Source of the DNA: JAAYAY01 sp964563135
Lineage (GTDB): Bacteria; Planctomycetota; Planctomycetia; Pirellulales; Thermoguttaceae
Reading direction: 5' to 3'
Length of the DNA stretch: 64,000 nt
Assembly (NCBI GenBank): GCA_964563135.1
Contig: CAZLWV010000003.1
Span: 73,739-137,738, forward strand
Shown in pieces: positions 25,858 to 36,220 of this stretch. Positions within the stretch are counted from its first letter, which is position 1; the number at the start of each line of letters is the position of its first letter. The translations under genes were made by a program, and so were the position numbers. The notes beneath the pieces were generated by a model. It searched no databases, was not told where the DNA came from, and saw nothing but the letters and a program-made list of their open reading frames with translations.

Positions 25858-26412
25858 TTGTCACTCAAAGACCGAGTTTGGGCATTCCACCTTTCTCACA
25901 TCTCGAAGCCGGCGGAAGATCGCCCAATTTACCAGGAACTATTGAAGGGGCAGGCGAAACGAATTCTGGAACTTGGCGTGGGCCACGGGGATCGATCCCT
26001 TCGCATGATCGAGACGGCCTCGCATGTCTCCCGCCCGGGGGAAGTTTACTATACGGGCATTGACCTGTTTGAGAGCCGAGTGGCCCAGGAGAACGGGCTG
26101 ACCTTGAAGGCAGCCCATCAGAAACTGGCGCCCACCGGCGCTCATATCCGGCTTGTGCCGGGCGATGCGTTCTCCGCAATCGCTCGGATTGCCAATTCCC
26201 TCCAGGGGTTGGATCTGGTGGTGATCTCGGGCGATCAGCCCGCGGAGGCCCTCAACCGGGCCTGGTTTTATTTCCCCCGCATGCTCCATGGGCAGTCACA
26301 GGTTTTTCTGCAGAAACCGTGTCAGCCTGGCCAGTCGGCACCTTACGACCGGGTCAGCACGGTGGACATCGCGGCATGGGCCAGCCCGGCACAGCGACGG
26401 CGGGCTGCGTAA
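25858..26412 (+). CDS. Class I SAM-dependent methyltransferase-like protein
   Basis: A 184-aa protein with a Rossmann methyltransferase core: motif I ILELGVGHGDRSLRMIE, an acidic end of strand 2 in YYTGIDLFESR, then RLVPGDAFSAIARI and LDLVVISGDQPAEAL at the motif IV position. The start is TTG at 25858 (SLKDRVWAFHLSH), supported by AAGGAGG 6 nt upstream. The C-terminal part is short for a complete enzyme. The substrate is unknown. It stands alone, 115 nt before a Ser/Thr kinase on the same strand. Confidence 0.7.
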   Translation: MSLKDRVWAFHLSHISKPAEDRPIYQELLKGQAKRILELGVGHGDRSLRMIETASHVSRPGEVYYTGIDLFESRVAQENGLTLKAAHQKLAPTGAHIRLVPGDAFSAIARIANSLQGLDLVVISGDQPAEALNRAWFYFPRMLHGQSQVFLQKPCQPGQSAPYDRVSTVDIAAWASPAQRRRAA

Positions 26413-26527
26413 GATTGCCTTTGCAGGCCCCTTCCGGTGACACCCTGGAGGGGCTGGGCTGGTTTGCCGGCGGATCCTCTCTAAGATTTGGGTAGTGAAT
26501 GCATTGCCCGGATTTGAGAGCAGAACC

Positions 26528-28201
26528 ATGGACGAGCGGCCAGGGTCTCAGTCTCCGTATTCGTCGAATGACCCAACCGTCGAGATGAACGGCTCAACGC
26601 CCGCCGATGCCCCAAGTGTCGAGTGGAACGGGGGGCCGGCACGCTGCGCCATCGAGCTGGTGGAGGGGAGCATTTGTCCTCTGAGCGAGGAGTTGCTCCG
26701 GCTGCTGCACAGGCGGTTGCGTCTGGCGTCGCTGTTTCTGTTTGCCGGTTTCGCGATCTTTCTCCTCAAGCACGTTTTCCACGCCGATTTCTCGACGAGC
26801 CTCGGAGTCGCGATCTTCGTTCTCCACCTGATCGTGACGGCGGTTCTGGGAGCGGTCGGCTTCCCGATGTGCCGCCGCAAGACGGCGTCGCTGGCCTGGC
26901 TGCGCCGGGCGGAGTCAATCGTGTTCGGCTTGCCCGTCGTGTTGTTCCTGGCAATCCAGTACCGGAACGCCGTTGCGTGCTGCCAGGAGATGGGCCATTT
27001 CGACTTTCCCGCCGACGTCTGGATTGCCCTGATGTTTATCTACGCATTGTTTATTCCCAATACCATGCAGCGGGCGGCCGTTGCCATCGCAATGATGGCC
27101 ACGGCCCCCATCCTCCTCCTGCTGGCGATGTTGCCGACTCACCCCGAGTTGGCCCGCCTCCTGATGGCGCAGGGCGCCGCCCAAGACAGCCTGGTGAGCT
27201 TCGTCCTGCTGATGGCTCTCACGGCAGTAGCCAGCGTATTTGGAGTCGATACGATCAGTTCGCTTCAGCGCGAGGCTTTCGAGGCGCGGCAATTCGGACA
27301 GTACCGCCTCAAACGCAAAATCGGTTCGGGCGGCATGGGAGAAGTCTTTCTCGCGGAACACCAGATGATGAAACGCCCCTGCGTGCTCAAGATGATCCGC
27401 CCGGACCGCGCCGGCGATGAGAAGATCCTGGCTCGATTCCAACGCGAGGTTCGAGCGATGGCACGTCTGAGCCACTGGAACACGGTCGAGATCTTCGACT
27501 ATGGGCGTACGGCTGACGGGGTGTTCTACTACGTGATGGAGTATCTGCCGGGCATGAGCCTCTCCGATCTGGTCAAGGAGCATGGGGCACTCCCTCCGGA
27601 ACGCATCATCTATCTTCTGAAACAGGTGTGCGACGCCTTGCGCGAAGCCCACGGCATGGGACTCATCCATCGCGATATCAAACCCGGCAACATTTTTGCC
27701 GCACAGCGGGGCGGCGTGTACGACGTGGCCAAACTGCTCGATTTCGGTCTGGTCAAGCCGCTCATGGAAGAGGACCAGTCCGTTCAGTTGACCGCTGAGG
27801 GAACAATCACCGGTTCGCCGCTTTTCATGTCACCCGAACAGGCAACCGGCGAATCACATGCCGACGTACGCAGCGATATCTACGCCCTTGGTGCTGTGGC
27901 CTACTACCTTCTTGCGGGCCGTCCGGTGTTTGAAGAAGCCCGACCGATCAAGCTGATCCTCGCCCACGCTCAGCAGGCGGTGATTCCTCCTTCGCACCAC
28001 CGGGACGGGATCCCTGAAGACCTGGAGCGGATCGTTCTCCGCTGCCTGTCGAAGTCGCCGGAAGACCGTTACCAAACGGTCGACGAATTGGCCCGCGACC
28101 TTGCCGCCTGCGAAAATGCTGGCGATTGGGGGCCCGAGGAAGCCGCCAGGTGGTGGCGCGGCCGCAAGCGGTATCTCGTGTCTCCGGTCGCGGCCGTCTG
28201 A
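26528..28201 (+). CDS. Membrane Ser/Thr protein kinase with N-terminal transmembrane domain
   Basis: A Hanks-type kinase of 557 aa with an unusual order: the membrane domain comes first. After a polar 50-aa head there are about six hydrophobic helices (for example LASLFLFAGFAIFLL, VAIFVLHLIVTAVLGAVGF, LPVVLFLAI, AMMATAPILLLLAML, LVSFVLLMALTAVASVF). The kinase domain then runs to near the end: RKIGSGGMGEVFLAEH (P-loop), CVLKMIRPD (Lys), HRDIKPGNIF (catalytic loop), LLDFGLVKP, a P+1 region SPLFMSPEQATG and SDIYALGAVAYYLLAGRPVF. ATG 26528 is preferred; a GTG at 26495 would add 11 residues. No PASTA or extracellular sensor domain was seen, so the signal is unknown. Confidence 0.92.
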   Translation: MDERPGSQSPYSSNDPTVEMNGSTPADAPSVEWNGGPARCAIELVEGSICPLSEELLRLLHRRLRLASLFLFAGFAIFLLKHVFHADFSTSLGVAIFVLHLIVTAVLGAVGFPMCRRKTASLAWLRRAESIVFGLPVVLFLAIQYRNAVACCQEMGHFDFPADVWIALMFIYALFIPNTMQRAAVAIAMMATAPILLLLAMLPTHPELARLLMAQGAAQDSLVSFVLLMALTAVASVFGVDTISSLQREAFEARQFGQYRLKRKIGSGGMGEVFLAEHQMMKRPCVLKMIRPDRAGDEKILARFQREVRAMARLSHWNTVEIFDYGRTADGVFYYVMEYLPGMSLSDLVKEHGALPPERIIYLLKQVCDALREAHGMGLIHRDIKPGNIFAAQRGGVYDVAKLLDFGLVKPLMEEDQSVQLTAEGTITGSPLFMSPEQATGESHADVRSDIYALGAVAYYLLAGRPVFEEARPIKLILAHAQQAVIPPSHHRDGIPEDLERIVLRCLSKSPEDRYQTVDELARDLAACENAGDWGPEEAARWWRGRKRYLVSPVAAV

Positions 28202-28533
28202 TGCGGTTTTCGGCGCGAACTTCCTCCCCGCTCAGACCGTCTAGCAGGAAACCATCCGCCTTGGGGCCGCGGGTGCACCATGCAGGAAGGCCTGGAGGCA
28301 TGGTTGGCCGTCCAGGAATACCGGCTGTCGACTGTCTCGGGACAGCCTTCGCAGCATGGCACGACACGGCTCGGGGGCGTCGCCAGACCCGGCAGCTGAC
28401 GGTATAATCATCAGTTTCACCCGTCCGCTGGTGCTGCTGCTCCAGGGCAGTGGATGCCGGCGGGAGTGTGCAGATATTCGCATAAGTCTTTACCACATAT
28501 TGAGTTACTATCGACAGAGAGCTGGTTGGAGCG
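28202..28533. other. Intergenic region before leuC with a hairpin
   Basis: No gene seen. GGCTGTC (28323-28329) pairs with GACAGCC (28341-28347), with an alternative CTGTC-TCGG-GACAG stem inside it; this may end the kinase transcript. TATAAT is present at 28403-28408 but no convincing -35 box lies at the right distance. Confidence 0.4.
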
Positions 28534-29945
<1,412 letters not shown>

Positions 29946-29952
<7 letters not shown>

Positions 29953-30036
29953 CGCCTGCTCAGTCAGTGTACGAGGGCGACCGACGGAAGCCCGGCCCTT
30001 TGCGGCCTCCCGTTGGGGAGCCACGAGCATTCTCCA
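29946..30036 (+). repeat. Dispersed intergenic repeat, family 1, copy B (between leuC and leuD)
   Basis: Starts TGATTGACGCCTGC, so its first bases overlap the last two sense codons and supply the TGA of leuC. It aligns over about 90 bp with copy A at 13434. GGGC and GCCC flank an 11-nt loop. Differences between A and B fall at all codon positions in the one frame that stays open, so it does not look protein-coding. Confidence 0.8.
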
Positions 30037-30119
30037 GTAGGAGTTGTCGGGTATCAGGGTCAGCAGCAGTGCCCTCTGGATGATGAGCCCAGAACATTCA
30101 ACCTTGAGCGTAGTAAACG

Positions 30120-30713
30120 ATGCGTGCCTTCACAAAACATACCGGCCTGGTCGCTCTGATGGATCGGTCCAACGTCGATACGGACCAGATTATCCCCAAA
30201 CAGTTTCTCAAACGCATCGAGCGGACCGGGTTCGGCGAGTTCCTGTTCTACGACTGGCGCTATCTCGACGACGGCGCGGACAATCCCGAATTCGAATTGA
30301 ACCAGCCGCGCTATCGCGGGGCCAGCATCCTTGTCAGCCGTCGCAATTTCGGTTGCGGTTCCAGTCGCGAACATGCTCCCTGGGCCTTGGAGCAGTACGG
30401 GTTCCGCGTGATCCTGGCGTCGAGCTTCGCCGACATCTTCTTCAACAACTGCTTCAAGAACGGCATGCTTCCAATCGTCCTGGATGAGGCGACCATCGCG
30501 GATCTCTTTGCCCGGGCTTCGGCGAAGGCAGGGTATCAGTTGACGGTCGATCTCCAGTCCAAAACGATCACCGACGATGCGGGCCTGAGGATCGAATTCC
30601 ACGTCGATGATTTCCGCAGGCACTGCCTGATGAACGGCCTGGACGATATCGGCCTGACACTCCAGCAGGAACACAGAATCACGGCCTACGAGAAGGCACG
30701 CGGGATCGCCTGA
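30120..30713 (+). CDS. leuD: 3-isopropylmalate dehydratase small subunit
   Basis: The swivelling domain partner of LeuC, 197 aa, the usual size for the bacterial LeuD1 type. Typical blocks: LDRSNVDTDQIIPKQFLKRI (in the window as LMDRSNVDTDQIIPKQFL), GFGEFLFYDWRYL, ILVSRRNFGCGSSREHAPWA (substrate-recognition loop), IFFNNCFKNGMLPI and a C-terminal DDIGLTLQQEHRITAYE. The ATG at 30120 follows a weak GAGCG. It is co-oriented with leuC and presumably in the same transcript, across the repeat element. Confidence 0.96.
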   Translation: MRAFTKHTGLVALMDRSNVDTDQIIPKQFLKRIERTGFGEFLFYDWRYLDDGADNPEFELNQPRYRGASILVSRRNFGCGSSREHAPWALEQYGFRVILASSFADIFFNNCFKNGMLPIVLDEATIADLFARASAKAGYQLTVDLQSKTITDDAGLRIEFHVDDFRRHCLMNGLDDIGLTLQQEHRITAYEKARGIA

Positions 30714-30745
30714 ATAGACTTGCACAACTCCAAGAGATCCGGACT

Positions 30746-30769
30746 CCGCCGTCGCCCTTCGGGAGGCGG
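30746..30769. terminator. Hairpin between convergent leuD and amidase genes
   Basis: CCGCC (30746-30750) pairs with GGCGG (30765-30769), and inner CCC/GGG closes a TTC loop. It begins 33 nt after the leuD stop and 65 nt from the amidase stop, so it could serve both strands. There is no T run. Confidence 0.4.
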
Positions 30770-30833
30770 CTTCAAGGGCTTGGGCTCCCCCTGCGATCGC
30801 TCGCAGTTCACTGATTCCCGCAAATGCCGCGTC

Positions 30834-32183
30834 TCACCAACCCGGCTGGTCTCCCGCCGCCAAGGGCGGCCTCAGGGCGAAACCAAAACGTTCCTCGCAC
30901 CAGGTGGCAATGCCAAGAAGTTGAGTGTCGTCGTGATGGTGGCCAACGAGCTGAACGGCAACCGGCAGTCCGTCGTCAGCCAGGCCGCACGGCAGCGAAA
31001 CCACGGGCAGACCCGAGCAACTCCAGGGAGCCTGAAACCGCTTGGGACCGGTGGTCTCCCGCGGGGGGGCTGTGGTGTCCGTGGCCGGCATGATGAGGGC
31101 ATCGCAGTCGTTGAGCATGGCCGGCACCCGCCGGCGGTACTCGTGGAGGGAGCCGAGCGCATCGGCGTACTCCACCGCAGACGTGGCAAGCCCCCGGTCG
31201 AGAAGCCCGGAAATCATCGGACCGTACGCCTCGCGGTGAGCAGCGAAATCCCTGCGGTGGTAGGCGGCCGCTTCCGCCGCCATGACCGTTGTGTGTACCT
31301 CCTGGATCATCTCGAAATCCACCGTCGGGGCAACCATGTCGATTTCCGCCTCCGCGGCCAACATCTGCACTGCGCGGTCCACCACGGCGCGCACCATGGA
31401 GGCCGCCCCCGACCGGAAGAACGCCTCGACGAGTCCGAGCCGTGGTCGAACTCCGTGGGTCCTGATGGGGGTTGGCGGTTGCGGCGGAGCAAAGTCCTGG
31501 GAGTACGGCAAGGTTGCCAGGAGGATCTCCAGATCCCGCACCCGTCGCGCCATCGGCCCCACGTGATCGAAATGATAGCTGACCGGTACAACTCCCGTTC
31601 GGTCCACCCGGCCGAAGGTCGGTTTGCAGGTAGCCACGCCGCAATAGGAGGAGGGGCGCACGAGCGATCCGCCGGTCTGAGTACCGAGTGCCCCGAGGCA
31701 CATTCCCATCGCCAGGGCGGCGGCCGACCCGCTGCTGGATCCCCCTGGGGTGCGTTGGAACGTCGGGTCCCATGGGTTACGGGTCGGCGGCAGATCGAAG
31801 CAGGCGAACTCGACGGTCACGGTCTTACCAAGCAGAATCGCCCCGTTTCGCCGCAAGGCGGCCACAACCGGTGCGTCGGATGCCGCCACCCGCCCCTTAC
31901 GAAGCGGTGAACCGGCTTCGGTGGGGAGCCCGGCCACGTCGATGATATCTTTGATGCCGATCGGGATCCCGTGCAGTGGGCCGCGAAACCGACCCTCCGC
32001 CGCCTCGGTCGTCATGGCCTCCGCCTCGCGACGGGCAGTCTCCTCATCGATCCGGACCCAGGCCCGCACATCGCCATCGCAGCTCCGAATCCGTTTGAGG
32101 CATATGTCCAACAGGTCGGTCGGGCGGATCTGACGGTTGCGGATCGCCTCGGCCGCAAGATGAAGGGAGTCGACTTCCATCAT
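30834..32183 (-). CDS. Amidase-signature-family hydrolase (GatA-like)
   Basis: Hydrolyses an amide using a Ser-cisSer-Lys triad. 449 aa. The triad is visible: Lys in IPIGIKDIIDVAG, cis-Ser in TPGGSSSGSAAALA, and nucleophile Ser in GTQTGGSLVRPSSYCGV. The end has CSGLPVVSLPCGL and VAVQLVGHHHDD as in the family. It is probably a stand-alone amidase and not the GatA subunit of the tRNA amidotransferase, because the GatA hallmark T-D-T-G-G-S-I-R-Q-P is T-Q-T-G-G-S-L-V-R-P here and no gatB or gatC is near. Two adjacent ATGs (32183, 32180) follow GAGGAC. A family-2 dispersed repeat lies just upstream. Confidence 0.88.
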   Translation of the reverse strand: MMEVDSLHLAAEAIRNRQIRPTDLLDICLKRIRSCDGDVRAWVRIDEETARREAEAMTTEAAEGRFRGPLHGIPIGIKDIIDVAGLPTEAGSPLRKGRVAASDAPVVAALRRNGAILLGKTVTVEFACFDLPPTRNPWDPTFQRTPGGSSSGSAAALAMGMCLGALGTQTGGSLVRPSSYCGVATCKPTFGRVDRTGVVPVSYHFDHVGPMARRVRDLEILLATLPYSQDFAPPQPPTPIRTHGVRPRLGLVEAFFRSGAASMVRAVVDRAVQMLAAEAEIDMVAPTVDFEMIQEVHTTVMAAEAAAYHRRDFAAHREAYGPMISGLLDRGLATSAVEYADALGSLHEYRRRVPAMLNDCDALIMPATDTTAPPRETTGPKRFQAPWSCSGLPVVSLPCGLADDGLPVAVQLVGHHHDDTQLLGIATWCEERFGFALRPPLAAGDQPGW

Positions 32184-32209
32184 GGTCTTTCGTCCTCACG
32201 GGCTCCGTT

Positions 32210-32292
32210 ATTGACTGTCGAGTACGCCGCTACGCTGCTCTCCCAGAAACCGGGCTCCCGCTCGTCGCTCTTGTCCCACAATCCATGCAGGG
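32210..32292 (-). repeat. Dispersed intergenic repeat, family 2, copy 1
   Basis: Aligns with 47062-47134. On the plus strand both begin ATTGACTGT, continue with ACGYCGCTRCGCTGCT and a CCAGRAA block, and end CACAATCCATG. This copy has about nine extra bases before CACAATCC. It lies 27 nt upstream of the amidase start; the other copy lies 36 nt upstream of another minus-strand gene. Confidence 0.7.
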
Positions 32293-32554
32293 GTTAATAC
32301 GGTCTGACAGTCAGCAATTGTCTGTCTTCCGGATGGAATTGCTGAAGCGGTTGCGGGCAGACTGTGCCTCTTCTGGCATGATGTGGACCCTCCCCGGGGC
32401 CGTGACGCTCCGAATATATCGACGCCCCCCGATACGGGCAAGTTCCTCCAACGGCCCTACCACCTGTGGCCGGTTGGGCGTTAGAATTGGACATACCGTC
32501 TGCTTGTGGCCGAGTCTTCCAGCCAGCGGCTCAATCCAAGGAACATTCCACTTC

Positions 32555-33595
32555 ATGGCATTCACCCACGAAATCACGCTTCAAGATACAGCCGTCACCA
32601 ATCGCTGGAACGTGCTGGCCGACAGGATCCTTGAAGGAGGAAAGATTACGGCCCACCAGGCCCTGGAAGTCCTCCGAAGCCCGGATGAGCAACTGCTCGA
32701 TCTCCTGGCGGCCGTCTATCGGGTGCGCAGAGCGGTCCATGGGAATCGGGTCCACCTGAATTTTCTCGTCAACGCCAAGAGTGGGCGGTGCGGAGAAGAC
32801 TGCGGCTATTGCAGCCAGGCAAAGGGTTCCAAGGCGAGTATCGACAAGTACCCCCTTCTTGAGGAAGACGAGATTCTGGCCGGCGCTCGCGTGGCTGCCG
32901 AACGCGATGCAGGCGTGTACTGCATTGTCACCGCCGGCAGAGGCCCGCTGGAAGAGGAACTCGTCCGGGTCGAAGAGACAGTGCGCAAGATCGCGAGAGA
33001 ACGCGATCTGGGGATCTGTGTATCGCCAGGTCTCCTGACTGCGGAGCAGGCCCGGCGGCTCAAGGCGGCTGGGGTGAAACGTATTAACCATAACCTGAAC
33101 ACCAGCCGGCGGTTCTACCCAGAAATCTGCACCACCCACACCTACCAGGACCGCCTGAATACGCTGCGCGCCGTTCGCGATGCCGGACTGGAGATCTGCT
33201 CCGGAGGGATCGTGGGCATGGGGGAAACCGACGAGGACGTCGTGGAACTGGCCATGCGTCTGGCCGAGTTGGAGGTGGAGGCTTTGCCCGTCAATTTCTG
33301 GCTGCCGATCGAAGGCACGGCTCTCGCCGAACAGGGTGCGCCGCGACGGCTGAGCCCCCGTTACTGTCTGAAGGTGCTCGCCATGTTCCGGTTCGCCAAT
33401 CCCAGGACGGTGCTGCGAATTGCTGCGGGGCGAGAGGTGCATCTGGGCCCTCTTCAACCGTTGGGGTTGTACGCCGCAGACTCGATTTTCGTGGGCGACT
33501 ACCTCACGACCAAGGGCCAACCGCCCACAGCCGACTATGAGATGATTGAAGCCTTGGGGTTCGAAATCGTGAAAAATGGAACCGGCGGCAAGTGA
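32555..33595 (+). CDS. bioB: Biotin synthase
   Basis: A radical SAM enzyme that inserts sulfur into dethiobiotin. 346 aa, normal length. The SAM cluster motif is SGRCGEDCGYCSQAK (C-x3-C-x2-C). Cluster 2 ligands fit YCIVTAGRG, ICVSPG, GLEICSGGIVGMGE and the Arg in VLRIAAGREVHLG; NHNLNTSRRFYPEI is the usual substrate loop. ATG 32555 (MAFTHEITLQD) was chosen; the upstream readable extension is not protein-like. AAGGAA lies 11 nt before it. No other bio genes are in the window, and it is divergent from the amidase. Confidence 0.94.
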   Translation: MAFTHEITLQDTAVTNRWNVLADRILEGGKITAHQALEVLRSPDEQLLDLLAAVYRVRRAVHGNRVHLNFLVNAKSGRCGEDCGYCSQAKGSKASIDKYPLLEEDEILAGARVAAERDAGVYCIVTAGRGPLEEELVRVEETVRKIARERDLGICVSPGLLTAEQARRLKAAGVKRINHNLNTSRRFYPEICTTHTYQDRLNTLRAVRDAGLEICSGGIVGMGETDEDVVELAMRLAELEVEALPVNFWLPIEGTALAEQGAPRRLSPRYCLKVLAMFRFANPRTVLRIAAGREVHLGPLQPLGLYAADSIFVGDYLTTKGQPPTADYEMIEALGFEIVKNGTGGK

Positions 33596-33820
33596 CCGCA
33601 TCGGCCGAAGATCGCCCATCGAGAACGGGCTGTGAAACCGCTTGCTCTGCCTCCAATCGGGGTCTAAACTGGTCCATGTGCCGCGGCGGACAGAACGACC
33701 GCCAGAAGGCGTGACGATACCCCAGGAACGATCCCAGAGCCATCAAGCGGCCCCCCCCCGGCGGGCCGAGGTCGCTGGCGGCGGGAGCAGTCGTGGGATC
33801 GCCTGGAAGACAGATCCCAC

Positions 33821-34456
33821 GTGAATGAACGCATGTGCGACGCCAAGTCACCCAAGGTGAGCGAACTGATCTGCGGAGCCCGGGACGGCGACGACCAGTG
33901 CCGCGACCGGCTGTTTGAACTGTGCCGCAGTTACCTGGGATTTGCAGCCCGGGCCCAGGTCGAAAGCTGGTTGCGTGTCAAGGTGGATGCGTCGGATCTG
34001 GTCCAGCAGACCATGCTTGAGGCACACCGCGATTTCGCGAAATTCGAGGGGAGCACGGAGCAGGAATGGCTGGGATGGCTGCGGCGAATCCTGGCCCATA
34101 ATGTCTCCGACTTCATCCGCCGTTACAAGGGAACGGCCAAGCGGCGGGTGCAGAAGGAAGTCCCTTTTCGAGACCCGAATGCCTCGGGGCCTTCCCCCGG
34201 TGCCCCCGAACCGATGGCCGCCGATCGCACCCCCAGCCAGGAACTGGCTCTCCTGGACGACAGTCTGCGAGTCACCGAGGCGCTCAATTCGCTCTCGCCC
34301 GACTACCAGGAGGTGATCGTTCTGCGAAATCTGGAACGGCTCCCCTTCAATGAAGTTGCCGAACGGATGGCCCGATCCCGTCCCGCCGTGCAAATGCTCT
34401 GGATGCGTGCCATTCGGAAGCTACAGGAGGCGATGGGCGAGGAAGAAGCAAGCTGA
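33821..34456 (+). CDS. ECF-type RNA polymerase sigma factor
   Basis: A 211-aa sigma70-family factor. Region 2 spans DDQCRDRLFELCRSYLGFAA to ASDLVQQTMLEAHRDFAKF and AHNVSDFIRRYKG. Region 4 is SLRVTEALNSLSPDYQEVIV, NLERLPFNEVAERMARSRPA (helix-turn-helix) and MLWMRAIRKLQEAM. The V-D-A-S-D-L-V-Q-Q-T signature is typical of planctomycete ECF groups linked to Ser/Thr kinases, and a kinase gene indeed starts 129 nt downstream. No anti-sigma factor is next to it, so control may be by phosphorylation; this is inference. GTG 33821 is used as the start; an ATG four codons later (33833) is equally good. Confidence 0.9.
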   Translation: MNERMCDAKSPKVSELICGARDGDDQCRDRLFELCRSYLGFAARAQVESWLRVKVDASDLVQQTMLEAHRDFAKFEGSTEQEWLGWLRRILAHNVSDFIRRYKGTAKRRVQKEVPFRDPNASGPSPGAPEPMAADRTPSQELALLDDSLRVTEALNSLSPDYQEVIVLRNLERLPFNEVAERMARSRPAVQMLWMRAIRKLQEAMGEEEAS

Positions 34457-34585
34457 CGACCGCACATCCGGAATTCGAAGTCTTGAGTCCCGCACGTATT
34501 CCATCACCCTGGGAAGGAATTCCGGCACCCATGTCTTGGATCCGGCATCTCAGCCCCGCTACAAACCTTCGTTCCTGTACCCACG

Positions 34586-36220
34586 ATGGTTGAATTACCG
34601 CAAGACGTTGTCGAGTTTTCGGCCCTCGAAGATTACTTGAATCGCTTGCAGGCGGGCCAGCATCCTGATCGGGACGAGTTGCTGCGTGAGCACCCCGATC
34701 TCGCCTCGGCGCTCAGATGCCTCGATGCCCTCAACGCGTTGGCTCCCGATGCGGACATCGCCGACCAGTCCAATGACCTCGGCGCGAGTTCGACATTCCC
34801 GCGACTGCCACGCGACTTTGCCGGCTTTGAACTCCAGGAGGAAATCGGCCGGGGCGGCATGGGAGTGGTCTACAAAGCCCGCCAGAAGGACCTCGACCGC
34901 ACCGTCGCCGTCAAGATGATCCTCGACAGTTACCTGGCGTCCGAGGAGCACATCCGGCGGTTCCACGAAGAAGCTAAGGCGGCGGCACGGGTCCAGCACT
35001 CCAACATCGTCCACATCCACGAGGTGGGGCAGTGCAACGATCAGCACTACTTCGTGATGGAGTACATTGACGGGGTCAGCCTCGCGCAGAAGGTGGCTCA
35101 CGGCCCGATCGATCCCGAGCATTCCGCGCTGCTCGTTCAGCGGATCGCCCGTGCGGTCGACCATCTCCACCGCCAGGGTATCATCCATCGCGATCTGAAA
35201 CCCTCCAACATCCTCATCGATCAGGACGGCGAGCCGCACGTAACCGATTTCGGATTAGCCAAGGTCTCTCGCAGCGAAGGCCAGGCGACCGCAACGGGCC
35301 TCATCATCGGTACGCCCAGCTACATGGCTCCCGAGCAGGCGGCCGGCAACAGCGAATTGCTTGGCCCCAGGTCCGACATCTACAGCCTGGGGGCCATCCT
35401 GTTCGAACTGCTCACCGGCCGTCCTCCTTTCCAGGAGGAGAGACCTCTCGACACAATCATGAAGGTCCTTTCCGGGGAACCGCCCCTGCCTCGATCGCTG
35501 AACGGCAAAGTCCCTCGCGGGCTGGAACTGGTGTGCCTGAAGTGCCTGGCTCGGAATCCCGACTCGCGCTACCAGACCGCCGCCGCGCTGGTCGACGAAC
35601 TGGGTCGCTACCTGAAAGGGGAGGCACTGGAAGCACGGCCTCCCAGCTTCATTCAGCGCATCCGAAGCTGGGGACGTCGCGAACCGGCCCTGGCAACGCG
35701 ACTTGGGGTCCTGGGGATCTTCTTCTGCGTCCAGTGGACCAACTTCTTCCTGAAAATCGAGGATCCGGATTTCGCGCAGTTCCACTGGAAGGCCCTGACA
35801 ATCATCGCACTCTGGACCTTGTCTGCCATTGCCCTGCAAGGCTTCATGCGAAGTCCACGCTGGTTGATCCCTGCCTGCTTCGTCTGGGGGACTCTTGACT
35901 CGCTGCTCCTCTTCACATTGCTCCTGGTCGCCAACGGTGTCGCCAGTCCTTTGGTCGTCTGCTATCCCCTGCTCCTGGTTGCCTCGGGGTTGTGGATGCG
36001 GGTCCGATTCGTCTGGTTCATGGGGGCCCTGTCACTCGTCTCCTACCTCATCCATGTAGTCCATTTCTACGGATGGCGTCCGGATCTCCACGTCGGTTTC
36101 GACACCAAGCTCGATCGCCACGTGATCTTCGTGGTCATGCTGTTCGGCGTTGCCTGGGGGGTCGCCGACCTGGTCCGGCGGATTCGCGTGCTGACTTCCT
36201 ATTACGATCGGAGCGCCTGA
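34586..36220 (+). CDS. Ser/Thr protein kinase with C-terminal membrane domain
   Basis: A 544-aa Hanks-type kinase. The 75-aa head has DRDELLREHPDLASALRCLD, a motif common before planctomycete kinase domains. The kinase domain: EEIGRGGMGVVYKARQ, VAVKMILDS, QHSNIVHIHEVG, HRDLKPSNILID, VTDFGLAKVSR, TPSYMAPEQAAG and SDIYSLGAILFELLTGRPPF. The C-terminal 180 residues contain about five membrane helices (LGVLGIFFCVQWTNFF, LTIIALWTLSAIALQGF, LLLFTLLLVANGVASPLVV and others). The membrane part is thus on the opposite side from the kinase at 26528. It is probably co-transcribed with the ECF sigma gene, as a partner in signalling. Confidence 0.93.
   Translation: MVELPQDVVEFSALEDYLNRLQAGQHPDRDELLREHPDLASALRCLDALNALAPDADIADQSNDLGASSTFPRLPRDFAGFELQEEIGRGGMGVVYKARQKDLDRTVAVKMILDSYLASEEHIRRFHEEAKAAARVQHSNIVHIHEVGQCNDQHYFVMEYIDGVSLAQKVAHGPIDPEHSALLVQRIARAVDHLHRQGIIHRDLKPSNILIDQDGEPHVTDFGLAKVSRSEGQATATGLIIGTPSYMAPEQAAGNSELLGPRSDIYSLGAILFELLTGRPPFQEERPLDTIMKVLSGEPPLPRSLNGKVPRGLELVCLKCLARNPDSRYQTAAALVDELGRYLKGEALEARPPSFIQRIRSWGRREPALATRLGVLGIFFCVQWTNFFLKIEDPDFAQFHWKALTIIALWTLSAIALQGFMRSPRWLIPACFVWGTLDSLLLFTLLLVANGVASPLVVCYPLLLVASGLWMRVRFVWFMGALSLVSYLIHVVHFYGWRPDLHVGFDTKLDRHVIFVVMLFGVAWGVADLVRRIRVLTSYYDRSA

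Noticed and set aside
28403..28408. Perfect TATAAT upstream of leuC as a promoter
   Set aside because: No acceptable -35 box lies 16-18 nt upstream, so it is mentioned only in the intergenic entry.
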